A stretch of 64,000 nt of DNA from Rhizobium sp. CSW-27 (GCF_018760785.1 NZ_JAHHZO010000006.1:186001-250000); one strand, 5' to 3'; numbered from the stretch's first letter, positions 1 to 9,993 are shown. Notes: generated by a model not told the origin, from the letters alone. Numbers and translations are program-made.

Positions 1-476
1 GTGCGGCCCGTCGCCTCGTCGATGAATTCGATCTGGCCGCCGATGATATGGACATCTTCCAGCACGACATTGCGCGCCGGGATTTCGGCGCGGCTGCCGC
101 GCATCCAGTCCAGGCGGCCATCCTTCAACAGGCGGATGCGCGCCTTCGGCCGGTCGAGACGCATGTCGAAGATGCGCGCCTCGCCGGACAGGAAGGGCGC
201 CAGTTCCATGTCCATGGAAAACTGCGCCACCTGCACCAGTGGCGTGCCGTCCACATCCTGCCCGACCCGCACGTCATGCATCGTCACGGAGGGAAAGGGC
301 AGGATGCGGGCATCCACCGCGCCATGCACCGTCACCTTCTTGCCGAGAATGCGGCTTGCCTGATCCTCGAAGTCGCGACGGAAATTGGACCAGTCCACGA
401 AGAACGGCGCCAGCAAGGCCGTGAACAGGGCGACAACCACAAGGCCGCCGATCAAGAGCATGATCCGTCCAAGCAC
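1..476 (-). CDS. AsmA family protein, N-terminal part (cut by window edge)
   Basis: Only the first 158 or so residues lie in the window. A GTG start at 476 is preceded by AAGGAG at a normal distance, so I prefer it to the ATG five codons later. The protein opens with a single hydrophobic anchor (about residues 5-24), then FFVDWSNFRRDFE, ILGKKVTVHGAVDARILPFP and a run of short beta-strand-like segments. This is the pattern of AsmA/YhdP-like proteins, inner-membrane-anchored periplasmic proteins linked to outer-membrane assembly and lipid transport. The family call rests on these N-terminal features; the specific role is not known. The gene ends beyond the left edge. Confidence 0.8.
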   Translation of the reverse strand, partial: MLGRIMLLIGGLVVVALFTALLAPFFVDWSNFRRDFEDQASRILGKKVTVHGAVDARILPFPSVTMHDVRVGQDVDGTPLVQVAQFSMDMELAPFLSGEARIFDMRLDRPKARIRLLKDGRLDWMRGSRAEIPARNVVLEDVHIIGGQIEFIDEATGR

Positions 477-552
477 CTAGTCATTCTCCTTGTCTGGCGT
501 CTTCAAGTGTAGGCCCGCCAGTACATGCTTCAAGCCACAGGCTGGTGAATGT

Positions 553-1968
553 TCACAGGCCCGGGCGCAAGATCTTGCCGGGATTGAAGATATCGTGCGG
601 ATCGAGCGTCTTCTTGATCGCCCGCATCAGCGGCAGCGCCGAGGCCGCCTCCTGTTCCAGGAAGCTCATCTTGCCCTGGCCGATGCCGTGTTCCCCCGTG
701 CAGGTGCCATCCATCGACAGCGCCCGGCGGTTCAGGCGTTCGACGAAGGCCTCCGCCCGGGCGATGTCGGCCGGGTCCTTTTCGTCGAACAGGATCAGGA
801 CGTGGAAGTTGCCATCGCCCGCATGGCCGACGATCGGCGCCAGGAAACCGTTTTCCAGAATGTCCGCATGGGTCTCGGCCACGCAATCGGCCAGCCGTGA
901 GATCGGCACGCAGACATCGGTGGAGAGTGCGCCGAGATGCGGTGCCAGTGCGCGCGATGCCCAGTAGGCATCATGGCGCGCCTTCCACAGCTTGGCCCGC
1001 TGCTGGGCATCTCCCGTCCACTGGAATTCCTCGCCACCGCATTCGGCGGCAATCATTGCGAACTGCTCGGATTGCATGCGCACGGTGTCCTCGGTGCCGT
1101 GGAATTCCACGAACAGCGTCGGCTTCTCATCATAGTTCAGGCCGGAATAGGCATTGCAGGCCCGCATCTGCATTTCGTCCAGAAGCTCGATACGGGCGAC
1201 GGGAATGCCCATCTGGATAGTCATGATCACCGCGTCGCAGGCCGCCTTGACGCTGGGGAAGGCGGACACACCGCCGCCGATCTTTTCCGGAATGCCCTGC
1301 AGCTTCAGCGTGATCGAGGTAATTGCGCCGAGCGTGCCTTCGGAGCCGACAAAGAGCCGCGTCAGGTCATAGCCGGCCGAGGATTTCTTGGCTCGCGTGC
1401 CGGTGACGATCTCCTCGCCATCGGCCGTCACCACGGTGAGCGACAGGACATTGTCCTTCATCGTGCCGTAGCGCACGGCATTGGTGCCGGAGGCCCGCGT
1501 TGCCGTCATGCCGCCGATCGAGGCATTGGCGCCGGGATCGATCGGGAAGAACAGGCCCGTATCGCGCAGATAGGTGTTCAGCGCCTCGCGCGTCACGCCC
1601 GGCTCGACGGTAACGTCCAGATCCTCCGGAGACACGCGCAGCACCTTGTCCATGCGGGTGAAATCGAGCGAGATGCCGCCGCTCGGCGCGTTGACCTGGC
1701 CCTCCAGCGAGGAGCCCGTGCCGAAGGGAATGACCGGCACCTTGTGCGCGGCGCAGGCCCTCACCACGGCCTTCACATCCTCGACGCCTTCGGCAAACAC
1801 GACACCATCCGGGATCTGCCGCGGCAGATAGGTGGTGGTGTGGGCATGCTGTTCGCGAAAGGCCTGACCGGTCTGCAGCTTGTCGCCCAGTTGCTGCTTC
1901 AGGATGCCGAGCACGGTTGCGATGCCGTCCTCGTTGCGCCGCCCCGTCTGAACGTCTTTCATCACCAT
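553..1968 (-). CDS. FAD-binding oxidoreductase, D-lactate/glycolate dehydrogenase (LDHD/GlcD) type
   Basis: A 471-residue member of the VAO/PCMH flavoprotein family. The N-terminal FAD_binding_4 domain (about residues 50-190) carries the FAD-contacting PFGTGSSLEG segment and GGMTATRASGTNAVRYG. The C-terminal FAD-oxidase domain (about 230-470) carries GHAGDGNFH and TGEHGIGQGK, typical of D-2-hydroxyacid dehydrogenases such as D-lactate dehydrogenase and GlcD. It probably oxidises a D-2-hydroxyacid and passes electrons to a respiratory acceptor; the substrate cannot be read from sequence. Three in-frame ATGs lie close together. I chose the second because GGAGG lies seven bases before it but only one base before the first. 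It stands alone downstream of the efflux operon, separated from it by a probable terminator. Confidence 0.85.
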   Translation of the reverse strand: MVMKDVQTGRRNEDGIATVLGILKQQLGDKLQTGQAFREQHAHTTTYLPRQIPDGVVFAEGVEDVKAVVRACAAHKVPVIPFGTGSSLEGQVNAPSGGISLDFTRMDKVLRVSPEDLDVTVEPGVTREALNTYLRDTGLFFPIDPGANASIGGMTATRASGTNAVRYGTMKDNVLSLTVVTADGEEIVTGTRAKKSSAGYDLTRLFVGSEGTLGAITSITLKLQGIPEKIGGGVSAFPSVKAACDAVIMTIQMGIPVARIELLDEMQMRACNAYSGLNYDEKPTLFVEFHGTEDTVRMQSEQFAMIAAECGGEEFQWTGDAQQRAKLWKARHDAYWASRALAPHLGALSTDVCVPISRLADCVAETHADILENGFLAPIVGHAGDGNFHVLILFDEKDPADIARAEAFVERLNRRALSMDGTCTGEHGIGQGKMSFLEQEAASALPLMRAIKKTLDPHDIFNPGKILRPGL

Positions 1969-2052
1969 GGTCATGCCTCCAGATCCGGCCGTCGATGGCC
2001 GTCAGTCTCTCACCCGCTTGGTAAGGGAGAGGTCCGGGGTTGTCCATATGCG

Positions 2053-2079
2053 AAAGAAGGGCGCCCAGGGCCGCCCTTC
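2053..2079 (-). terminator. probable rho-independent terminator after the RND operon
   Basis: An 8-bp perfect inverted repeat (GAAGGGCG at 2056-2063 and CGCCCTTC at 2072-2079) has an 8-base loop and a short T run on the minus strand. It follows the efflux pump stop at 2102 and precedes the dehydrogenase start. The T tract is only three bases, so termination may be weak. Confidence 0.5.
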
Positions 2080-2101
2080 CCGTGCTGCACCGGCATTGCG
2101 C

Positions 2102-5100
2102 CTATTCCGCCGCCAGCAGCGGCTTTTCCTCGGCATTGGCGGCACGATTGCCGGCCCGTTCCAGCTCGTCATGCAGGCGCTGCTCCTCATGGGCATGCGG
2201 CTTGGCAAAACGGGCGAGCAGCAGATAGGCGACCGGCGTGATGTAGAGCGTGACCAGCGTTGCAAGGCCCAGGCCGCCGACGATGACCCAGCCGAGCGCG
2301 ATGCGCGCCTCGGCACCGGCGCCCTGCGCCAGCACCAGCGGCACGCCGCCGAGAATGGTGGCGATCATCGTCATCATCACCGGGCGCAGGCGCAGGCTGC
2401 AGGCCTTTTCGATGGCCGCACGCACCCCTTCGCCCTGATCGCGCAGCTGGTTGGCGAATTCCACGATCAGGATGCCGTTCTTGGCCATCACGCCGACCAG
2501 AAGCACGAGGCCGATCTGGCTGTAGACGTTCAGCGTCGAGCCGGTCAGCACCAGCGCGAAGACGGCACAGGCAAGGCCGAGCGGCACCGTGGTCATGATG
2601 ATGATCGCCGACAGCACGCTCTCGAACTGAGCCGCCAGCACCAGAAAGATGATGGCAATCGCAAAGCCGAAGGTGATCGCCATGCTGCTCGAGTTTTCGC
2701 CGAGCGTCTTGGCCTCGGCCAGCGGCAGCAGGCGGGCGCCATTCGGCATGAGCGGCGCCGCCAGGCGCTCGATTTCGGCCAGCGCCTGCCCCAGCGATAC
2801 GCCGTCCTTCAGGCCGGCCGACAGCGAGACCGAAGGCAGCTGCTGCTCGCGGTTGAGTTCCGGCGCCACAGCCCCTTCCTTCAGCGTGGCAATGGTGGAC
2901 ATCGGCACAACCTTGCCGTCGCCGGTGCGCAGGAAGATATTTTCCAGATCCGTCGGATCATCGATGGGCTGCATGCTGGAAGTCAGTCGCACCGGAATGG
3001 CCTCGCCATCGACGAAGACATCGACCACCGAGCGACCTTCCAGGAGCGCCTGCATGGCGGAGGAAAGCCCGGAAATGTCGATGCCGAGATCGGAGGCGCG
3101 CTCGCGGTCGATCGAGACCGAAAGTTGCGCCTGCGTCGGCTCCTTGTCGAGACGCGGCGTTTCGAAGGCGCCATTCTGTTCCATCGCCTGCACCAGCCGG
3201 ATGGCCGCCTGGGTAAGGCTGGCGTGATCGGCACCGACCAGCGCCACCTGAATGCCGCTGCCGGCGCCGCGGATGCGCAGGCTGTTGGTCTGCACGGCAA
3301 AGCCACGCAGGGCCGGCACGCGGGCGGCGGCGGCATTCACGTCATTGGCGATGGCGTTCTGGCTGCGGGCGCGCTCCTCCCAGGGCGCAAGGGTCAGCAC
3401 CATGAAGCCACTGTTGGTGGAGCCCCCCATGCCGGAAATCGAGAAGACATTGCGGATTTCGCCGGAATCGAGCAGCGGCTGCAGGTTCTCTTCCACCCGC
3501 TTCAGCTGATCCTGCGTGTAATCGAGGCTGACACCCTCCGGAGCCGTCAGGCGCAGCAGAACGGCGGAGCGATCCTCGCGCGGCGTCAACTCGTTCTTCA
3601 CCGTGCCGAAGGTCACATAGGCGGCGAAGCCGAACAGCAGCGAGCCGGCAATCAGCACCAGCGGCGCGTTGAAGCAGAAGCGGAGGCTGCGCGCATAGGT
3701 GCGGGCGAACAGGTTGCCGAACGCGGCAAGCAGCCCCTTCGGCTCGCTCATCGGCCGTGTCAGCATGCGCGAGGCAAGCATCGGGCAGAGCGTCAGCGCC
3801 GTAATCGAGGAAAGCGCCACGGAGAAGGCCAGCACGAAGCCGAATTCACGGAACAGCCCGCCCAGCTGACCGGGCAGGAAGGAGAGCGGAATGAAGACAG
3901 CCGCCAGCGTCGCCGTGGTGGCCAGAACGGCGAAGAACACCTCCCTGGTGCCGAGCACGGCGGCAGCGCGCGGCCCCATGCCTTCGGTGCGGCGCCGCAC
4001 GATGTTTTCCAGAACCACGATGGCATCGTCCACCACCAGGCCTGTCGCCAGCACGATCGCCAGCAGCGTCAGGATGTTGATCGAGAAGCCGACGAGATAG
4101 ATGGCAGACAGTGTGCCGATCAGCGCCACAGGCATGGTCAGTGCCGGAATGAGCGTCGCCCGCCAGTCGCGCAGGAAAAGATAGAGCACGATCACGACGA
4201 TCAGTGCCGAAAGGCCGAGTGCCAGTTCCACCTCGTGCAGCGCACCGCGGATGAACACGGCATCGTCGCTGGTGATGAAGATGCGCGTGCCTTCCGGCAT
4301 CGCCTTCTGCAGTTCGTCGACCACTGCCTTGACGCCGGTGGAAATGTTCAGCGTGTTGGACTGAGCCTGGCGGATGATGCCGAGGCCGATGCCCTGCACG
4401 CCGTTGGAGCGCAGCGTGGTGGTGCCGTCATCCGGCCCCAGCATGACATTGGCCACGTCGCGCAGGCGGATCTTGTCCTCGATCAGCACATTGCCGAAAT
4501 CTTCCGGGGTGGAAAGATTGGCGGTGGCGCGCACAACGATATCCTGCGTGCGGCTGGTCAGCGAGCCGGCCGGCACGTCGAGGGCAGCGCTGGAAAGCGC
4601 ACTTGCTACATCGGCCACCGTCAGGCCTCGGCTGGCCAGCGCCGCCTGGTTGATGTCGACGCGGAAGATCTTCTCCTGCTCGCCGTAAAGCTCCACGTCC
4701 GCCACGCCGTCGACAGCGGCCAGCCGGTCGACGATCTCGTTGTCGACCAGCTGCGTGAGGTCCTCCATCGACAGCGTCGAGGATGTGACGGCAACGCGGA
4801 TGATCGCCTGCGAATCGGAATCGGCCTTCACGATGCGCGGTTCGTCGGCATCCTCGGGCAGCTGGCCCGTGACCCGGCCGATCGCATCGCGCACGTCATT
4901 GGCCGCTTCCGCGAGGTCGACACTGTCGGAAAACTCCATCGTCACGCGGCTGGAGCCGAACTGCGAGGAGGAGGACAGCGCCTTCAGCCCGCTGACGCGC
5001 GCCACCGCGCCCTCGATGACCTGCGTCACCTCCTGGTCGATGGTCTGCGGCGAGGCGCCGTCATAGGTGGTGCGCACGGTGATGACCGGCTGGTCGACAT

Positions 5101-5254
5101 CCGGCAGTTCGCGCACCTCCACCCCGACAAGCGCCGCAAGACCGGCCACCACCAGCAGCGTGTTTATCACCGCCGCCAGGATGGGCCGGCGGACGAAGAG
5201 GGCGGTGAAGGTGGACTTGCCGCTGTCCGGCGGATCTTGCCTGTTCTCGCTCAT
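2102..5254 (-). CDS. RND-family efflux pump, inner-membrane subunit (HAE-type)
   Basis: A 1050-residue protein of AcrB/MexB length and architecture. There is one transmembrane helix near the N terminus (about residues 25-47), a large periplasmic loop, a cluster of helices (about 350-550), a second periplasmic loop and a final helix cluster (about 870-1025). The proton-relay aspartate pair is visible in helix 4 (GLVVDDAIVVLENIVRR, near residue 405). The family exports hydrophobic compounds by proton antiport as a trimer with an adaptor and an outer-membrane channel. Its ATG overlaps the adaptor stop by four bases (ATGA), so the two are translationally coupled. No outer-membrane factor gene is adjacent, so the pump presumably borrows one. 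The drug or substrate range is unknown. Confidence 0.93.
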   Translation of the reverse strand: MSENRQDPPDSGKSTFTALFVRRPILAAVINTLLVVAGLAALVGVEVRELPDVDQPVITVRTTYDGASPQTIDQEVTQVIEGAVARVSGLKALSSSSQFGSSRVTMEFSDSVDLAEAANDVRDAIGRVTGQLPEDADEPRIVKADSDSQAIIRVAVTSSTLSMEDLTQLVDNEIVDRLAAVDGVADVELYGEQEKIFRVDINQAALASRGLTVADVASALSSAALDVPAGSLTSRTQDIVVRATANLSTPEDFGNVLIEDKIRLRDVANVMLGPDDGTTTLRSNGVQGIGLGIIRQAQSNTLNISTGVKAVVDELQKAMPEGTRIFITSDDAVFIRGALHEVELALGLSALIVVIVLYLFLRDWRATLIPALTMPVALIGTLSAIYLVGFSINILTLLAIVLATGLVVDDAIVVLENIVRRRTEGMGPRAAAVLGTREVFFAVLATTATLAAVFIPLSFLPGQLGGLFREFGFVLAFSVALSSITALTLCPMLASRMLTRPMSEPKGLLAAFGNLFARTYARSLRFCFNAPLVLIAGSLLFGFAAYVTFGTVKNELTPREDRSAVLLRLTAPEGVSLDYTQDQLKRVEENLQPLLDSGEIRNVFSISGMGGSTNSGFMVLTLAPWEERARSQNAIANDVNAAAARVPALRGFAVQTNSLRIRGAGSGIQVALVGADHASLTQAAIRLVQAMEQNGAFETPRLDKEPTQAQLSVSIDRERASDLGIDISGLSSAMQALLEGRSVVDVFVDGEAIPVRLTSSMQPIDDPTDLENIFLRTGDGKVVPMSTIATLKEGAVAPELNREQQLPSVSLSAGLKDGVSLGQALAEIERLAAPLMPNGARLLPLAEAKTLGENSSSMAITFGFAIAIIFLVLAAQFESVLSAIIIMTTVPLGLACAVFALVLTGSTLNVYSQIGLVLLVGVMAKNGILIVEFANQLRDQGEGVRAAIEKACSLRLRPVMMTMIATILGGVPLVLAQGAGAEARIALGWVIVGGLGLATLVTLYITPVAYLLLARFAKPHAHEEQRLHDELERAGNRAANAEEKPLLAAE

Positions 5255-6486
5255 GTGCGCTGCGCCTCCGCCACCTTCATCTGGGCCGCGCCCTGCACCC
5301 TGACCGGCTGACCCTCGCGCACCCGCTGCAAGCCTTCGGTCACCACCTGGTCGCCAGCGTCGAGCATGGCATCCACCAGCACCCGATCCGGGTTGCGCTG
5401 GATGATCTTCACCCGCACCTTGCGGGCCTTCGCCTCATCCACCCTCCAGACATAGGCCCCTTCAGCATCCCACTGGACCGCGAGCGGATCGACGGCAGGA
5501 TAGGAATCGCCCGGGAAGCGCATGCCGACCTGGAAGGACATGCCGGCACGCAGCACGTCGCTGGCATTGTCGATGCGGGCACGCACGCGGATGGTACGGC
5601 TGGCCGAATCGACGCGGTTGTCGATCGATTCGATCTCGCCGGAAAAATTCTGCCCGGGCCGGCTGACGGAACTCGCCTCCACGGCCAGCCCCGGCTTCAA
5701 CTGGGTGACGAAACGCTCCGGCGCCCAGAAGTCCACCAGGATTTCCGAGCGATCGTCCAGCATGACGATGCTCGTCTGCGTGGTGACATTGTCGCCGATA
5801 TTGACGGCGACAATGCCCGCCACGCCGTCGATGGGCGCGACGATGTCGCGGCGGCGCAGATTGAGCTCGGCGGTGCTGAGCGCCAGCCGCGCCGATTCCT
5901 CGGCGATCTGCGCATCCAGCACGTCGAGCCGCGCCACCGACTGCAGGTTCCTGTAGGATTGCGATTTCTCCACCGCGCTGCGCAGCGCCACCTGCGCCTT
6001 GTCGCGCTCGATGCGCTGCTCCTCGTCATCGAGGCGGGCCAGCACATCGCCCTTGCGCACCTTCTGGCCGGAGGAGACGCGGATCTCGGTGATAGTGCCG
6101 CTGGCCTGCGGCATCACCACCACCGACTGGATGGCCTGGCCATCGCCGATGGCACTGAGGCGATCATTGACGGTGCCGGCTTCGACCGCATGCGTCACAA
6201 CCAGCGCACCGCGCGGCGCAGCGCCGCCCTGGCCGCCTCCAGGACCGCCCCCCTGCCCTGCGCCCTGGCCGCCGGACGGCGCTGCGCCCTGCGCGACCGG
6301 CCGGTCGGAAGGCGTCCCCGCGGCAGAGCCATCGCCGGTTGCGGCCGGCGACAGGAAAGAAACCAGCTGACGGGGAACCCCGAGGCTCTCCAGTGTCGAT
6401 GCAGCGTCCGGACGGACAAAAAGCCAGAGACAGAGGCCGGCCAGCAGCACGGCAAGACTGAGGATGACTTGCTTCCAGATCCGCAT
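5251..6486 (-). CDS. RND efflux periplasmic adaptor (membrane fusion protein)
   Basis: A HlyD/AcrA-type adaptor of 411 residues. An N-terminal membrane segment (about 5-24) is followed by a conspicuous Gly/Gln/Pro-rich linker (about residues 55-90), then lipoyl and hairpin regions (SSGQKVRKGDVLARLDDEEQ; IVAPIDGVAGIVAVNIGD) and beta-barrel and membrane-proximal domains. It bridges the RND pump to the outer-membrane channel. I chose the internal ATG at 6486 because GGGAG lies five bases upstream and a hydrophobic signal follows at once; the open frame extends 28 codons further. It is the first gene of the operon and is divergent from uvrD. Confidence 0.9.
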   Translation of the reverse strand: MRIWKQVILSLAVLLAGLCLWLFVRPDAASTLESLGVPRQLVSFLSPAATGDGSAAGTPSDRPVAQGAAPSGGQGAGQGGGPGGGQGGAAPRGALVVTHAVEAGTVNDRLSAIGDGQAIQSVVVMPQASGTITEIRVSSGQKVRKGDVLARLDDEEQRIERDKAQVALRSAVEKSQSYRNLQSVARLDVLDAQIAEESARLALSTAELNLRRRDIVAPIDGVAGIVAVNIGDNVTTQTSIVMLDDRSEILVDFWAPERFVTQLKPGLAVEASSVSRPGQNFSGEIESIDNRVDSASRTIRVRARIDNASDVLRAGMSFQVGMRFPGDSYPAVDPLAVQWDAEGAYVWRVDEAKARKVRVKIIQRNPDRVLVDAMLDAGDQVVTEGLQRVREGQPVRVQGAAQMKVAEAQRT

Positions 6487-6738
6487 CACAACTCCCGGGA
6501 AAACGACTTCTGCGCGAAGTATCATATTTTGCCAAAACAACGGCAATGCCGCCGCGCTCAACCTTGCCAAAATGTAATGTCTGAACGATCACTCTGACGT
6601 GAGCATGACAGGCATTGCCGCAAATTTGCCGCGCAAGGGGCTGGTTCTGCCTCTTTTGACTGCGAATGGCGGCCACTCTGGAATAAAACCAGAACATGCT
6701 CTATGGCCTTGTGGCCCCTGAATCATTAGACTGGCCTG

Positions 6739-9237
6739 ATGACGAACAGTTTCGACGACATTCCGTTCTTCGACGAGGAACCGGATCACGCTCCGCGCCG
6801 CACGCCGACCCCGCCGCCCGCACATCCGGGCCAGCCGGCGGCTGGCGGGCTCGGCATTGCCGCCCGCGCCATGGCCGCCCGCGACCAGCATCGCGCGCCC
6901 GACTACCTCTCCGGCCTCAACCCGGAACAGCGCGAGGCGGTGGAAACCGTTGACGGTCCCGTCCTGGTGCTGGCCGGCGCCGGCACCGGCAAGACACGCG
7001 TGCTGACCACCCGCATCGCCCACATCCTTGCCACAGGCCGTGCCTTTCCCAGCCAGATTCTTGCCGTGACCTTTACCAACAAGGCGGCGCGCGAGATGAA
7101 GGAGCGCATCGGCGTCCTCGTCGGCGGCGCCGTCGAAGGCATGCCCTGGCTCGGAACCTTCCACTCGATCGGCGTCAAGCTGCTGCGCCGGCACGCCGAA
7201 CTGGTCGGCCTGCGTTCCGATTTCACCATTCTCGATACCGATGACGTGATCCGGCTGATCAAGCAGTTGATCCAGGCGGAGGGGCTCGATGACAAGCGCT
7301 GGCCGGCCCGCCAGTTCGCCGGCATGATCGATGGCTGGAAGAACAAGGGGCTGACGCCCAAGGACATTCCCGAAGGGGATGCGCGCGCCTTTGCCAATGG
7401 CAAGGGTCGCGAACTCTACGCCGCCTACCAGGCGCGGCTGAAGACGCTGAACGCCTGCGATTTCGGTGACCTGCTGCTGCATCCGATCGATCTCTTCCGC
7501 CGCAACCCGGATGTGCTGAAGGACTATCACCAGAAGTTCCGCTACATTCTGGTGGACGAATATCAGGACACCAACACGGCGCAGTACATGTGGCTGCGGC
7601 TGCTGGCCCAGCGGCCGAAGGATGTCACCCAGAATGTCTGCTGCGTCGGTGACGACGATCAGTCGATCTATGGCTGGCGCGGCGCCGAGGTGGACAACAT
7701 CCTGCGTTTCGAGAAGGATTTTCCCGGCGCCCGGGTCATCCGGCTGGAGCGCAACTATCGCTCCACCGAACATATTCTCGGCGCGGCCGGCCATCTGATC
7801 GCCCACAACGAAGGCCGCCTCGGCAAGACGCTGTTCACCGAACGGCGCGAACCCGACGATGAAAAGGTGGTGGTGCACGCCGCATGGGATTCCGAGGAGG
7901 AGGCGCGCGCCGTCGGCGAAACGATCGAGCAGCTGCAGCGGGGCGATTCGACCGGCAAGAAGCACAATCTGAACGACATGGCGATCCTGGTGCGCGCCTC
8001 CTTCCAGATGCGCGAGTTCGAAGACCGGTTCGTCACGCTCGGCCTCAACTACCGCGTCATCGGCGGTCCGCGCTTTTACGAGCGCCTCGAAATCCGTGAT
8101 GCGATGGCCTATTTCCGCCTCGTCTGTCAGCCGGCCGACGATCTCGCCTTCGAACGGATCATCAACACGCCGAAGCGCGGGCTGGGCGATACCACGGTGC
8201 GTGCCCTGCACGATTACGCCCGCGCCCGCGATATCCCGATGCTCGCTGCCGCCAGCGACATGATCGAGACGGACGAGCTGAAGCCGAAGGCCCGCAAGGC
8301 GCTGTTCGACGTGATCCAGAGCTTCAAGCGCTGGTCGGAACTGCTGGAAAACACGCCGCATACGGAACTGGCCGAACAGATTCTCGACGAATCCGGCTAT
8401 ACGGACATGTGGAAGAACGACAAGTCGGCGGAAGGCCCGGGCCGGCTGGAAAACCTGAAGGAACTCATCCGTTCGATGGAGGCCTTCGAGAGCCTGCGCG
8501 GTTTCCTCGAACATGTCTCGCTGGTGATGGATGCCGAGCAGAACGAAGACATGGATGCGGTGTCGATCATGACGCTGCATTCGGCCAAGGGGCTGGAATT
8601 CGATACCGTCTTCCTGCCTGGCTGGGAGGAAGGCCTGTTTCCGCACCAGCGGGCGCTCGACGAAGGCGGCCGCTCCGGTCTGGAGGAGGAGCGACGCCTC
8701 GCCTATGTCGGCCTGACGCGCGCCAAGCGCCGTTGCCACATCTGGTTCGTCTCCAACCGTCGCATCCACGGCCTCTGGCAATCCACCATGCCCTCGCGTT
8801 TTCTGGAGGAACTGCCGGCGGCGCATGTGGACGTTGCCGAATCCGACAGCAGCTATGGCGGTTACGGGCGCGGCGGCTATGGCCAGTCGCGCTTCGACAA
8901 GGCCGATCCCTTCGCCAATTCCTATTCGACGCCGGGCTGGAAGCGCGCCCAGGCCAACAGGACGGATGCCACCCGCGACAACTGGGGCAGCCGCTCCGGC
9001 CATGCGGTGGAACGCATCGGCTATGGCGAAAGCGGCCCGCGGGCGAAGACCATCGACGGCGAGCTGATCGCCAAATCCGTCGCCGACCAGCCCTCGAAAT
9101 TCTCCGTCGGGGACCGGGTGTTCCACATCAAGTTCGGCAACGGCAATGTCGTTTCCGTCGAGGGCAACAAGCTGACGATCAACTTCGACCGTGCCGGTGA
9201 AAAACGCGTGCTGGACGGGTTTGTGGAGCGGGTGTGA
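6739..9237 (+). CDS. uvrD: ATP-dependent DNA helicase UvrD/PcrA (superfamily 1)
   Basis: An 832-residue UvrD/Rep-type helicase that unwinds DNA 3' to 5' in nucleotide excision and mismatch repair. Walker A is AGAGTGKT at residues 79-86, the Walker B/DEXQ region is LVDEYQDTN, motif III is GDDDQSIYGWRGA, and motif VI lies near LAYVGLTRAKRR. The N terminus has an unusual Pro-rich extension of about 55 residues before the Q-motif region. Near residues 700-720 there is a Gly/Tyr/Ser-rich segment, followed by a C-terminal Tudor-like domain (KFSVGDRVFHIKFGNG). The two next genes follow at 12 and 39 bases, so the three may be co-transcribed. Confidence 0.93.
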   Translation: MTNSFDDIPFFDEEPDHAPRRTPTPPPAHPGQPAAGGLGIAARAMAARDQHRAPDYLSGLNPEQREAVETVDGPVLVLAGAGTGKTRVLTTRIAHILATGRAFPSQILAVTFTNKAAREMKERIGVLVGGAVEGMPWLGTFHSIGVKLLRRHAELVGLRSDFTILDTDDVIRLIKQLIQAEGLDDKRWPARQFAGMIDGWKNKGLTPKDIPEGDARAFANGKGRELYAAYQARLKTLNACDFGDLLLHPIDLFRRNPDVLKDYHQKFRYILVDEYQDTNTAQYMWLRLLAQRPKDVTQNVCCVGDDDQSIYGWRGAEVDNILRFEKDFPGARVIRLERNYRSTEHILGAAGHLIAHNEGRLGKTLFTERREPDDEKVVVHAAWDSEEEARAVGETIEQLQRGDSTGKKHNLNDMAILVRASFQMREFEDRFVTLGLNYRVIGGPRFYERLEIRDAMAYFRLVCQPADDLAFERIINTPKRGLGDTTVRALHDYARARDIPMLAAASDMIETDELKPKARKALFDVIQSFKRWSELLENTPHTELAEQILDESGYTDMWKNDKSAEGPGRLENLKELIRSMEAFESLRGFLEHVSLVMDAEQNEDMDAVSIMTLHSAKGLEFDTVFLPGWEEGLFPHQRALDEGGRSGLEEERRLAYVGLTRAKRRCHIWFVSNRRIHGLWQSTMPSRFLEELPAAHVDVAESDSSYGGYGRGGYGQSRFDKADPFANSYSTPGWKRAQANRTDATRDNWGSRSGHAVERIGYGESGPRAKTIDGELIAKSVADQPSKFSVGDRVFHIKFGNGNVVSVEGNKLTINFDRAGEKRVLDGFVERV

Positions 9238-9249
9238 GGGAACATCCGC

Positions 9250-9993
9250 ATGCAACACGTTCGCGTTACGGATGACGGTGCCCGCATCGGATTTGTTGAA
9301 CTCCCCGGCAAGGAGCCAACGCGAGTATTCATACATGGGCTTGGAAGTTCGTCACTTCCGTACTTCACGCATATCGCTGCAGCTCCAGCGCTCATTGAGA
9401 ACAGATCATTGCTCGTCGATCTGCTGGGCTTTGGCATCAGTGACCGGCCCCGCACCTTCGGTTACACACTGCCGGAACAGGCTGACGGTGTCGCCCGGCT
9501 CTTGGACAGCCTGAACATTTCCGCTGCGGATGTCGTTGCGCACAGCATGGGCGGTGCCGTTGCCGTCACCTTGGCCTCCAAGCGGCCTGATCTCGTGGGG
9601 CGACTGGTTGTAGCGGAGCCGAATCTGCGCCCCACCGATCGCCCGCGCATTGAGGGCTACTCGGAAGAGGAATTTATTCAGCGCGGTTTCCAGGAGGCCC
9701 TTGCGACGACGGGAGAGGTCTGGCCGGTTACCATGCGTCTGGCCGATCCCGTTGCAATGTACCGAAGCGAAGACGCGCTTGGCAAAAATATGGTCGACAA
9801 CCTTGGCGAAGTCTTTCTAAGTCTGCGCGTGCCTCGGCTGATGATCCGTGGGGCCAAGACCCCATCCATTCATTGCGAGGACGAAATTCGGGCAGCAGAG
9901 ATTCCCTTGGTGTCGATTGCGAATGCGGGCCATAACATGATGCTGGATAATGCCCCGGCCTTCACCGCTGCGCTCGCGGCTTTCCTGGCGTAG
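9250..9993 (+). CDS. alpha/beta hydrolase fold protein
   Basis: A 247-residue alpha/beta hydrolase. FIHGLGSS forms the oxyanion-hole region, the nucleophile elbow AHSMGGA places the catalytic Ser at residue 99, and the late AGHNMM places the catalytic His at 228. There is no signal peptide, so it should be cytoplasmic. The substrate (ester, lactone, epoxide or other) cannot be inferred. It begins 12 bases after uvrD. Codon use is visibly less G/C-rich at third positions than in uvrD and the following M20 gene (for example CGA, ATA, ACA and TTG codons), which suggests later acquisition. Confidence 0.8.
   Translation: MQHVRVTDDGARIGFVELPGKEPTRVFIHGLGSSSLPYFTHIAAAPALIENRSLLVDLLGFGISDRPRTFGYTLPEQADGVARLLDSLNISAADVVAHSMGGAVAVTLASKRPDLVGRLVVAEPNLRPTDRPRIEGYSEEEFIQRGFQEALATTGEVWPVTMRLADPVAMYRSEDALGKNMVDNLGEVFLSLRVPRLMIRGAKTPSIHCEDEIRAAEIPLVSIANAGHNMMLDNAPAFTAALAAFLA

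Noticed and set aside
1967..5311. A 1114-codon open frame on the plus strand opposite the RND pump
   Set aside because: It is antisense to a clear AcrB-type gene and its product is low-complexity His/Arg/Gln-rich, typical of the mirror frame of high-G+C coding DNA.
6589..9336. A 915-codon open frame on the minus strand
   Set aside because: Antisense to uvrD, whose helicase motifs are complete; the mirror protein has no recognisable domain.
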